DNA from: Rhinopomastus cyanomelas
Lineage: Eukaryota; Chordata; Aves; Bucerotiformes; Rhinopomastidae
DNA length: 64,000 bases
Direction of reading: 5' to 3'
Assembly (NCBI GenBank): GCA_013400115.1
Contig: VXBP01002460.1
Location: 1-64,000, forward strand
The translations under genes and the position numbers were made by a program. Below, one piece after another: positions 11,665-23,600 of the stretch (positions within the stretch are counted from its first letter, which is position 1; every line of letters starts with the position of its first letter). Below the pieces are notes generated by a model, which was not told the origin of the DNA, made no database searches, and was given only the letters and a program-made list of their open reading frames with translations.

Positions 11665-14600
11665 CTTGGAGAAAAAAAGATAAAAATACTTTGAATCTCC
11701 TCCACTCTGAAAACTCAATCTTGAATCACCCTGGGTCATCTATGTTAATAACTATGTGTTTACAAGCAGCATGATTAAAATCAGACACAATTAAGTAATG
11801 GGATAGCTAAATTAGCATCTTGGATTTTTGGAAGTAACTGCAAATCTGGGTATTACTTTTCATACATAGGAAAAAAGTCAGTTAATACACTCCAGAAAGA
11901 AATAATCTTACTTGTCCCCTTTTATCCATCTTTCTCCACTTGACATCCTCATTCTTTGAGCTCTCTGCATTTCTTGCCTCCAATGTGGAGGAGTTTCACT
12001 GCGTCGGAATCGATCTCTTGACCTGGATCTGGAAGGTGTCCGATAGCGCTTGAAAGGAAGAAGGGAAAACCCGCACGTAAGTTTGAATTTCACATGCTGT
12101 GATAGCTAAGCAAGATTTTTACTCCTGGTCGATCCTAGGCAGCACCAATCATGAAACTTCACATGCATAAACCAAATCTACCTTGACAAGTTATCTCCTT
12201 ACTGAAAAACTCTTTCGGCTGAAGCCAGAATGCAAAACGCCTGATCAAGTAACTCTTTCCAAGGCAAGTTCCAGCTCAGAATTTCTGTCCTCTCTGAGGG
12301 GCTGTCCTCTGTTGCTCTCAATTAGCACAAATGCACTGCCTGTTAAAATTCTTCTTCGTTTTCAGAACCAACACAAAAACAATGCTTCACTTTTCTTTTT
12401 TATAGTTTCTGCTAAGAATGTGAGGAAGAGTGACTATGATGACCGAAATCATTTGCTGTAAAGATTCCATAGCATATGGCCTCACGAACTCTGAAGAAAC
12501 AATCTGATGGCTGCCTCTGCCAAAAAGGGGAGAAGTCTTCCCCCCATTCCTGGCACTGATGTCATGCTAGCTCTGGTGTTCACTGCAACCCTTTTTGGGC
12601 TAATTCCATTCACTAGTTCTCAGAATACTATACGTCACACAGAAAGCAGTATTTGTGGCCCCTGTTTTTCTCTCCCAATCAGCCATCCTAAAGAAGATGG
12701 TCAGTAACACCAGCAGTAACACTGTGCTACCCCTTTGTTCATTTTGAGGAACAGAGTGTAAATATTTACCCTTGGTCCTCTTCCTTTTATTTTCCTTCCA
12801 GATCTGGTCACTAACAGCCTCCTCTGGTATGTAGACTGTGAATTTGACAGATTACTAAAAAGGAATGAAAAAAGATAGTTTATAGCACCAGGAAGGAAGG
12901 AAAGAGAAAAACCATTTTTAAAATCTCTTCAGAAATTACACTGAATGAAAACACACACTTTGTTTTGGTTTTTATTATCAGTGCAGACAGGAACACCCCA
13001 CAGTAAACATTTCAGATTGTGACCAAAATACTTTTTGCAGATTTTTAGTTTTTTCTGTTTTTGAAAAAATAAATAAAATATGCATTCAGATTAGACCACT
13101 CCAATAAATTCTGAACAGAACTACAACATATTTTTAGAATTACAGATTCAAGAAAAAGAAAGTTTAAGTTTTTCATTCACTAAATCCACATTTTAGAACA
13201 AGGTCAACAGTGGTCAATAAACAGAAAAAATCTACTTTACGCCCAAACCATGCCCCTAACATGGAACAGTTTTACAGGGAAAGGACTCACTTCACTGAAG
13301 AGTTCTGAAACAGAATTTTGAGCCAGTGAATATTCAGACACGTTACCTTTCTCTTTCCTTCTCTCTGCTCTTCCTCTCTCTTTCTTTCTCATCTGCTTTA
13401 GGAGGACTTTTCCTCATCAGGAACCGGTTTTCAGGTATAGGAGGAATTTCTTCAGGACGGACAGTAGATAACGGCTGTGCCTCAGGGTTTTCGTCTTCAC
13501 TTTCACTGGACGAGCTTTGGTTTCGTATAAAAAAAATGACACTTGAAGTAAGTTATTTGGATGATGAAAGATCTTCTGATCTATTTAAATAATTCAAACA
13601 TTATCTTAATTCAGTCCACAGTGACACCACAAGGGACTCAAGACACGGAGCTATTTCAGAAGCCCATGATAATATTGCTCCAAAACGCACAACTGCAGTA
13701 GATTGCAGACCAACATTTCTGAGCTAAGAATTCCAAGGGTGCAAACACTGAACACACATTTCCTCTCTATTCAGCTATAGCTTCTGTTTAAAATCTGCTT
13801 TCTTCTAAAAACACAGTACTCAGAGCCACATTAAGACTTTACACTAACAAACTACCATAATTTCAAGCAGTTGGTATAAACAAATTTGAGTGAAATGGGC
13901 TTAGTCCCACAGAAAGAATATTCAGGCAGCACTGCCCTAAGGGAACATTTAACATTTTACTGCAACCTTAGAAAAAGGTGACTCACACTGACATAACTTG
14001 TACCTCGCGCTGAAACACAAGCAAAACAATAATACCAGAAATAACACTGCTTCTTTAGAAGTAAGAGTGCATTTTGAGTTCTCTTCCAGACATAAATAAC
14101 ATTGAGTTTATTAATGGGGTTTTTTGGTTTAGTTTTGCTTTATTTCTGCATACTACATGATTGTAAGTTCTGCTGCACAGAATATAAATGGAATTGTACA
14201 GAAGTTAATTTAGGAAAATATGCTTTCTCCACGCATTCAGAGAATAGTAAGGCATTGGAAGGGACCTCAAAAGATCATCTAGTCCAATCCCCCTAACACA
14301 GCAGGATCACCTACCCAAGTCACGCAGGAACACATCCAGGCAGGTCTTAAATGTCTCCAGAAAAGGAGACTCCACAACCTCCCCGGGCAGCCTGTTCCAC
14401 TGCTCTGTCACCCTCACTGTGAAGAAGTTCTTTCTCATATTGATGTGGAACCTCATATACTCCAGCTTACAACCATTGCTCCATGTCCTATCACCAGATG
14501 ACAATGAGAAGAGCCCGGCTCCATCCTCCTGACACCACAGCCCTCAAATATTTATAGACATTGAGGTCACCCCTCAGTCTCCTCCAAGCTAAAGAGGCCC

Positions 14601-17600
14601 AGCTCTCCTCATAAGGGAGGTGCTCCGCTTCCTTCGTCATCCTTGTTCCCTACACTGGACTCTCTCCAGCAGCTCCACACCCCTCTTGAACTGAGGAGCC
14701 CAGAACTGAACACAATACTCCAAGATGTGGTCTCACCAGTGCAGAATAGAGGGGGAGAAGAACCTCTCTGCTAACCACCCCACTTCTGATCCACCCCAGA
14801 ATGCTGTTGGCCCTCTTGGCCACAAGAGCCACTGCTGGCTCATGGTCATGCTGCTGGCCAACAGGACACCCAGGTCCCTTTCTCCTACAACTGCTCTCCA
14901 ACAGCTCACTCCCCAGCCTATACTGCACTTACTCTTGTTATAGCTCACTCAATTTTTCTCAGCCCAGCTCTCCAGCCTGTCCAGGTCCTGCTGAATGGCA
15001 GCACAGACTGTTGGGATGTTGGCAACACCACCCAGCTTTGTGTCATCAGCAAACTTGCTGACAGTGCACACTAATCCCTCATCCAAGTCACAGAATCACA
15101 GAATCATCATGGCTGGAAAGGACCTCCAGGGTCATTGAGTCCAACCTTTTCTCCTAGTGTCTAACAGCTAGATCATATCTCTAAGCGCCACATCCACCCG
15201 TTCCTTAAACACCTCCAGGGATGGTGACATCACCACCTCCCCGGGTAATCCATTCCAGTATCACTCTCTCAGTAAAGAATTTCCTTCTAACATCCCATCT
15301 AAACCTCCCCTGACAGAACTTGAGGCCATTTCCCCTCATCCTATCATCACTAATTGGAGAGAAGAGACAAACACCAGCCTTGCTACAACCTCCTTTAAGG
15401 TAGTTGTAGAGGGAAATAAGGTCTCCTCTCAGTCTCCTCTTCTCCAGACTAAACAACCCCAGCTCCCTCAGCCTCTCCTCATAGGGCATGTCCTCCAGCC
15501 CCTTCACCANCCAGGTGCGGTCTCACAAGTGCCGACTACAGGGGCACAATCACCTTCCTGCTCCTACTGGTCACGCCATTTCTGATACAGATCAGGATGC
15601 CATTGGCCTTCTTGGCCATCTGGGCACATTGCTGGCTCATGTTTAGCCGGCTGTTGATCAACACCCCCAGGTCCTTCTCCACCAGGCAGCTCTCCAGCCA
15701 CTCTTCTCCAAGCCTGTAGCGTTGCTGGGGGTGGTTGTGACCAAAAGTCATCAATGAATAGACTGAACAGGGCTGGTCCCAGCACCGACCCCTGGGGCAC
15801 TCAACTAGACACAGGCCTCCAACCAGACTCTGTGCCATTGACCGCTAGTCTCTGGCTTCTATCCACCTCACTACACGATTGTCTAGACCACACTGCCTCA
15901 GTTTGGCTGCGAGGCTGCTATGTGAGACTGTGTCAAATGCCTTACTGAAGTCAAGACAGACCACATCCACCATCTATCCACCAGGTTATGCCCTCATAAA
16001 AGGCTAGTAAGTTGGTCAAGCATGACTTCCCTTTGGTGAAGCCATGCTGACTGTGCCTAATGACCCTCTCGTCCACTTCCACAACTTTTCAAGCCAAATA
16101 TATGTATCTCTTAGACCCTTCCTTTACTCCTTTTCAAACTGCAGCACGCATGCAAATAGACACTGTCCTCTGCCACCATATAAGAAAGTTCGTACACAGC
16201 ACTTGTCTCCCCAAAGTCAAAATACTTTGCTAGCTGTAGGAATACTTACACAGTTACAGCACAAGAAAATGGCACTGTATCGTGTACATGTAAAAAAAAA
16301 GCTGAAAACTTACCTTTTCTTGCTTTTCTTTCTCTTTTTCTTTTCTTTCTTATGTTTCTTGGAATTTTTCTTGTGTTTCTTTTTTCGTTTTTTAGATTTA
16401 TCTTCTGAAGCACTCTCAGAATCCGATGATGAATCAGAAGATGATTCTGAATCACTTGAACTCTCAGAATCACTGGATGAAGAAGATGACTTGTGTCTTT
16501 TCTTTTCATCTTTCTTGGCTTTAAATCAGAACAGCAAAGACACATTTAAATATCAAACACTTGTAAACAGATTTCAGAAAAAAACCCAACTTATCTAGTA
16601 ACATCCTGAGCTTCTTATAATTATTAGTCATGAAACTATTTCATCAAGATCTTTAAGAATCAAAAATTTGGAGAAAATAAAGCCTAGGTCTAGAAATGCT
16701 AGAGAAATTTCCAATATTTTGTATTTATGCAGTTCCAAAGTATCAAATTTATTTTGTCAAGGATTCATAGAACTATGTAAATATTCAGGCAATGTTTTAT
16801 ATAATGTAAGCTATGTAAAAATAAATATTTATTTAGAAAGGTGTAAATAAAATTCTTTGGCTTTAACTTTACTTCATATAAAGTCTATTCAAATCACAAA
16901 CAACAGAAGTTTGGAAATACAAAATACACTGATTAATCACTGAATTTGGCTCAGACTGAAGAATCAACCAACCAACCTTCAGGCTAAGCGAAACTATGCT
17001 GAGAACAGTCCTAATACTCCAGCTCATGTGTTGTTTGGGGTTTTTCTTGAGTCATTTATTTTGGATTTTTTTAAATAGACAAATACAAGCAACTTACTAA
17101 CTAACCATCCCGTGTAACAATGAACCCTGCTGAAGAGCATACTAGTCCTTAATTACTTATGTCACCGTTTTTTATGTAGCTGCTGCAGATGCCAATCAGC
17201 AAAGTACTGGCAATCGATTATTAGTCTCGAGAAGAAATAATCCAAGAACAAATATCCTCATATGGCCTTTAACTGATCTGAGACCTACTGAAGAGCGATA
17301 CACGTATTATTGCAGAGTCACACTAATCTGGAAAAAAAGAAACCATCCAAACAATTGACATGCATACCATAAAAAGGAACTCCAGGCTCCCAAATTATGA
17401 CATTGCATACAAATCCCTTAAACAGTACAAACACTCTTCAAAACGTTTTATGCAATTCCTATTAGACTATTATCCAGAAAATTACAAATGCTACTCAGGA
17501 AATCCAAAAGCTCAGGACTGTATGTTTGTCTTCAGACTGCTGTAGCTGGCTTTTCTAACTAGCAGATTGTGTTACAATCCCATTGCAAAGACAGTTTATA

Positions 17601-20600
17601 ATTTACTACACAACATACTACAGCCACAGGTAGAAGAAACACAACCTTCACCACTACATGGAAGAAAAATACACCAAAAATAATAACTGATGTCCAAACG
17701 GTCTGTTCTGTCATCACAGCAAAAAAAAAAAAAAATCTAAGTTTTAAGAGAACACCAGTTAGGACCTTAAAACAGGCTTCAGAGCAGAGACAAAAATGAA
17801 TTTTTAAATGGCATATGAATCCTAGCAAAAATTGTAATAGCTTGCTCTATCCAAAGATATGGTATCATCTGACCTACATACAAGCAGTTCAAATGCAACT
17901 TCTCTGCTCTTCTGCACAAAACAGACAAAGTAAAACACTAGGCACCAAAGACAGGTGCAGCCCACCTGCATCACTGATCAGATGCAATAATACAATGTTT
18001 TCACACAGCAAAGATAAAGATGTCTTCCAGAACAGCCATTTTCTTTTCCATCAGAAGAGAAATGTAGTCTAACCAAGTATTTCTTCTATTGGCTTCCAAT
18101 TATGCGCCACAGGACAATGGAATTTATACTTAATTATTATCTAGCTGATGAACAATAGCTAAGGCAAGTAATTAGACAAAATCTGTTTTTTAAAAAGAAG
18201 AAGGAAAAATATGGTCACTTTCCTATCTGATTATTCTTGTCCTTGATCTACAGAAAGTCCGTCCTCTTGAGTATGACAATGACTCAAGTGTCACAAGATC
18301 AGCGATTTCAAAGCTTCAGAGAAATACCAGTTTACTTATGAAGAGCCTGGATTTTGTACCTATGGATGACAAGCCAAATTCCACTTCAGAATTCCCCGCT
18401 AGCTATCTCTGATCCTATACCCCACTTCCAGGTGTCCAGAAGAAAGTTCAGATGGCAGCAGTATCAAACACCACTAAGCACTTATTAACAGCTATTCGAC
18501 TTCTAGCATGTAGTCATTTGGAAAATTAATTATTTTAACTCTGAATGAACTTCAGATTACAGATCTGAAGTCAAAAAAAGTGATAGTCATGTACAAAACT
18601 TGAGGCCGAGAGTAACTGCCCTTCTGAAAACAACAGTGTGTCAATTCTTGGAAGTATCAAATGTTCAGCAAGTACTTACCAAACTGACTGACAGCAGATA
18701 CAGTGGGTATCTGTAACTACAATCATGTGAGATCAATGCAAAAAGTCTCAAATTCAACACTAATGTGATCCCATTTTTTTAAAACCACATGATGGGAAGC
18801 AGTAGCTTTCAAAGATGAGCAACAGCAGTAAAACTCAGACACAATTCCCCGCTAAAGTGGTCAGCAAAGAGAATAAGAATCAATTGTGGGGATAGTGAGC
18901 CTTAGTATAATATTTACAGATATATTATTTGTCACAATAAGATAGTACTTCCTACCAACTTAACTTTTCATAGGGAAAACATCTAATTTGCCGTAGAATG
19001 ATAACAAAATCAGTGAGGACAGATCTAGAGTTGCCCAAAACACACTGCTGATTGCACTTAAGGCAGCTTGTTTATGACAGATGATGTGCTGGGGGATCTT
19101 CTCATTGCTCTTCTAGAGCAAATCCAGCTCCAAGAGGCAAAGTTAAGTGTGGGTGTATGCTGTCAAGTGTCGAAACAGATAATTAAGGGTTTCTAACGGA
19201 GAAAATGCAGACGAGTTTCATCAGAACTAAGTAAGTATAGCATCCTGGCCTTTCTTTGTGTGGTCATATTTTTTTTAATCATGAAAGCCTGACAAGCAAC
19301 TGAAATACCAACTCTGTACTTCATAGATTGCATTAGTCTTCTGGTCATTTCCAGGTGCAACTTGTCTTACAGATTCAAGACAGCTTGATGACTGAAATCA
19401 CCTGGTTCCCATCAGATTCTTCTTGCAAAACACTTCTGAAAGACAGGCTTCATGATTTTTACTTCCCTTGTTGGTCCACACTAAGACACCCACCCAGTCT
19501 CTTCTCAATCGTTTGTTCAATGATCTTATTAAAGCACTGTATTTAATAAAAAAGTCTGGGTAGTATTTTACATCAGTTTTAGACTGTTCAAATATTAATA
19601 CATTTAGAGTGTAACAAGTGTGTATTTATTAAAACAAGAGGAACAAAAATCCAACATTTTATAAATTAATTTCAATTAAAGAATCCTCATGTCATATTGG
19701 CCTGGTGACATTCAAACCAAAAGAGGAATCTCTCCTGACCTATAAATACCACAAACATAAAAAGCACTACACAAGTCAACTAATTTCTAAGTCCCAAGAC
19801 ACTTTCAAACACTTACCTATTCAACACTTCTGCTTTTGGCCCATTCAGAAACAGTACTCTACTGTTTCCTTCAGGCCTTCGGGCTAAACAACATGTCTCC
19901 AAACTCAATTTCAGAAATGTCTGAATAAGACATCGACACATATTATTTCCTGTATTTTCTCCCTCCTGTAACTTTTTTGAGTGTGTCAAAATCTCTGAGA
20001 GTTTCAACTGTATTCTTGTAACAAGCTTGGGTATGTTCTAGTTAGTACTTTAAAATGAGTAAGCAATATATTAAAAGTGAGGTGTATTAGGGAGCAACTA
20101 CCTCTGTAAACATAATGTGATTCCTAATATGCAGCACATAACATCAATGGCAAATGTATCGGGGAAATCATGTGGCAGGTAGGCAGTTAAATGGTAAGAA
20201 CAAGCAAAACAGAAAACAAAGAAACCAGAACTGCTTACATAGCAAAGACAGAATGAGGTTTTGGATATAATTTCTGCTAACATCTAACAAGGTCTGTCCA
20301 GCAACAAATGCTACTTTGAATACTAAAGCAACCTGGTGCTGGTCATTTACAGATCACAACAACAAATGAAACCAACCCTGCAACATGAAGGTCAGCAAGA
20401 AAGAAACAGATTTCTATTTACAGTGCAACTGGTCAAGCTCATTAACTCCAGGATCTGGTTTCAACTTATGACCACATCCAAAATAGACACATCATTTTGT
20501 ATCCCATTGACAGTGCAGGCCTATAGTATTTGCCAGACCAGGAATGACACGATAAGGCTGCGTGGCACAACCAAGCACTCTCCACACCTCAGTTTGTTAC

Positions 20601-23600
20601 GGACTGGAGCAAGTCTTATGTTAGCTCCATGGTGTAAGGCTCCTGGACTTGAAATGAAGAAATAACCAGTCCAGAAAGCCATGAGGTTCAGGCATAAAAG
20701 TAATAACAAAATCTTGTAAGTCACAGCGGTGACGCTCACCTTACATCAAGTCTAATAACCTGTGCTGGGCTACAGATTTTCCAAACAGAGGCTACTTTTA
20801 TTATGGGACATTTACAAAGATATTTTCTCAATAACTCTTCCCAGCATTTAATCACCAGAGTACCAGGTCTTTTTTTCTATTTTCCATGCACTTGCCATAG
20901 GTTCCTATTCTTTCACTGCTTAATTAAAGACCCAGCGCTTCTTAGAATGAAAACTGTACACAGTAATGAAAGTTGTTGGAGATGTATTAGGGAACTCTAC
21001 CATATTTCATTCTTGTCAATCAGAAGACATGGTTGCTGTGAGGTGTCTCTGGACACAACAAATGTCTCTCTGGACACAAACACTTTTGTAGGCAAGTGAC
21101 CTATCACACCACTGCAACAGCAGATGACAGGAGAAAAGTTAATTAAAGGGGGGGGGGGNAAAAGCACCATCTCCAGACAGCTCTACTTTGAACAGTTTCA
21201 GCTACAATCAAACAGGTTTAAAGCTAGTGGCCAGTTTACTAGGAATACAAATAATCTGGAATTGAGAAGTCATGATTATCCTCTCAAATCTCAGGCTTCT
21301 TAGCTAGGCCTCCGCAATATTATAACTGTGATCATTGTATCTTTCAATTCACATTGCATCCAGTCAGTTATCTCAGTGAAGTCATCATCCACTCATTCCT
21401 AAATACATCCAATTATTCTATGCAGACAGATTTGTTTCCTTCATAAAGCACTTCAGAGTATTCATTATGATACCCAAAAAACCTTTTCTAAACCTTAACC
21501 TAGAAGAAAAACAGCCATCTTAACACCTTTTGTAGTGATTCCGCCTACTACTGCCATCTCAGCCTCCCTGCTAAGCCCACAAAGTATCGCTACTACTTTC
21601 ATTCCATAAAGACTTGTCTAATTCCTTTGTGTGACTCCAGCTCATACAATAACTACTTCAGTTTATGACTCTCTTGCTATCGTAATGCAATACTTTCACC
21701 CAGCTCTGCCCTCCACCTGCCCCGTTCTGGTGTCTAAGGCTTCTTACTCTCCAAAAACTTCTGCTGCCCACCATTATCTATGACTGTGCCCATTGCCCTG
21801 GCAACAATCTCCCTCCATGGCACACCAAAGTAGCCACAGAGAGCAGTCTCCAGCACTAAAGCAAAGAAGTTCTAGCACACAGACAAATGGATAGGACCAT
21901 ACATACCAATTCTTTCCAGAAGCCTGTTCACTCCCAGGAGATTTAAACAAAAACAGCCAATTTTGGCAATTTTGGTTTGTGGTTTTTTTTGAGGACAAGT
22001 ACTTTAAAGCCCTGACTAACAGCTTTAAGGCGTCAGTCAGCTGCTCAGTAACAAAATCTGAATTTTGTTATGCAATTTCAAGTGATCTAGAATGGACTAG
22101 CAGAGTGGCAAAAGAAGAAAGACACATATAGAGTGGGTATGTTACTTTATACCTCCACACATTCCATATCTGTATTGTTTAATTTCACTTTCTAATCAAT
22201 ACCAGCCATGCACTTTCTAACAGATACCATGCTCCCAGGTATTGTCCAGAAAACAAAACCATGTCCTAACACAGAAAGTGACTTGTAAGTTTATCTACGA
22301 AAATTCTAGAGCCTTTGAGAAGTCAGAAGCCACAATTATTATTGAATCATAGAATTATAGAATCATTAGGGATTGGAAGGGACCTCGAAAGATCATCCAG
22401 TCCAAACCCCCCTGACACAGCAGGATCACCTAGGAAGTCACTGGAACACATCCAGGCAGGTCTTAAATGTCTCCAGAAAAGGAGACCCCACAACCTCCCT
22501 GGGCAGCCTGTTCCAATGCTCCGTCACCCTCACTGTCAAGAATTTCCTTCTCATATTGATGTGGAACCTCATATACTCCAGCTTACAACCATTGCTCCAT
22601 GTCCTATCACCAGATGACAATGACAAGAGCCCGACTCCATCCTCCTGACAACCACCCCTCAAATATTTATAGANNNNNNNNNNNNNNNNNNNNNNNNNNN
22701 NNNNNNNNNNNNNNNNNNNNNNNNNNNNNNNNNNNNNNNNNNNNNNNNNNNNNNNNNNNNNNNNNNNNNNNNNNNNNNNNNNNNNNNNNNNNNNNNNNNN
22801 NNNNNNNNNNNNNNNNNNNNNNNNNNNNNNNNNNNNNNNNNNNNNNNNNNNNNNNNNNNNNNNNNNNNNNNNNNNNNNNNNNNNNNNNNNNNNNNNNNNN
22901 NNNNNNNNNNNNNNNNNNNNNNNNNNNNNNNNNNNNNNNNNNNNNNGACATCCACGGCTCTGCCCTCATCCATCCACCTGGTTACACCCTCATCAAAGGC
23001 TATCAGGTTGGTCAAGCACGACTCTCCCTTTGTGAAGCCATGCTGACTGTCCCTAATGACCCTCCTGTCCTTGATGTGCCTGGAGACAGCCTCTAGGACA
23101 AATTGTTCCATCACCTTTCCTGGGATGGAGGTGAGGCTGACCGGTCTATAGTTACCTGGGTCTTCCTTCTTTCCCTTTTTAAAGATTGGGGTCACATTTG
23201 CTATTTTCCAGTCCCCAGGCACCTCTCCTGTTTCCCAGGACCTAGCAAAGATGATGGAGAGCGGCCTAGCAATGACTTCCGCCATCTCCCTCAGCACACG
23301 CGGGTGCATCCCATCTGGGCCCATGGATTTATGTACATCCAGTCTGATCAACATCTATCCACCTGGTTAAGCCCTCACCAAAGGCTATCAGCTTGGTGAA
23401 GCATGACTCCCCCTTTGTAAAGCCACGCTGACTGTCCCTAATGACCCTCCTGTCCTGATGTGCCTGGAGACAGCCTCTAGAACAAATTGTTCCATCACCT
23501 CTGCTGGGATGGAGGTGAGGCTGACCGGTCCTTAGTGCAACCCTTCAGAGTAGGTATCTCCAGAGGGTGCTCACAATGAAAAAGTGTGATGATTCCTATC

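Larger units (their letters stand above)
11665..16313 (-). other. PPIG: PPIG introns 8-11 region (between the small 3' coding exons)
   Basis: Noncoding sequence around coding exons 9-11. The only recognisable content is the two adjoining CR1 fragments at 14232-16085, in the intron between coding exons 8 and 9. I see nothing else of note. Confidence 0.6.

Noticed and set aside
10820..11683. Leu/Ser/Phe-rich plus-strand open frames across the PPIG RS exon
   Set aside because: They are the complement of purine-rich RS codons (AGA, GAA, AAG give TCT, TTC, CTT), so open frames are expected there without being genes.
16044..16598. 184-codon plus-strand frame with a hydrophobic run and an acidic Ser/Glu tract
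   Set aside because: It is antisense to PPIG coding exon 8 and part of a CR1. The repeats arise from the Lys-rich and Ser-rich codons on the other strand.
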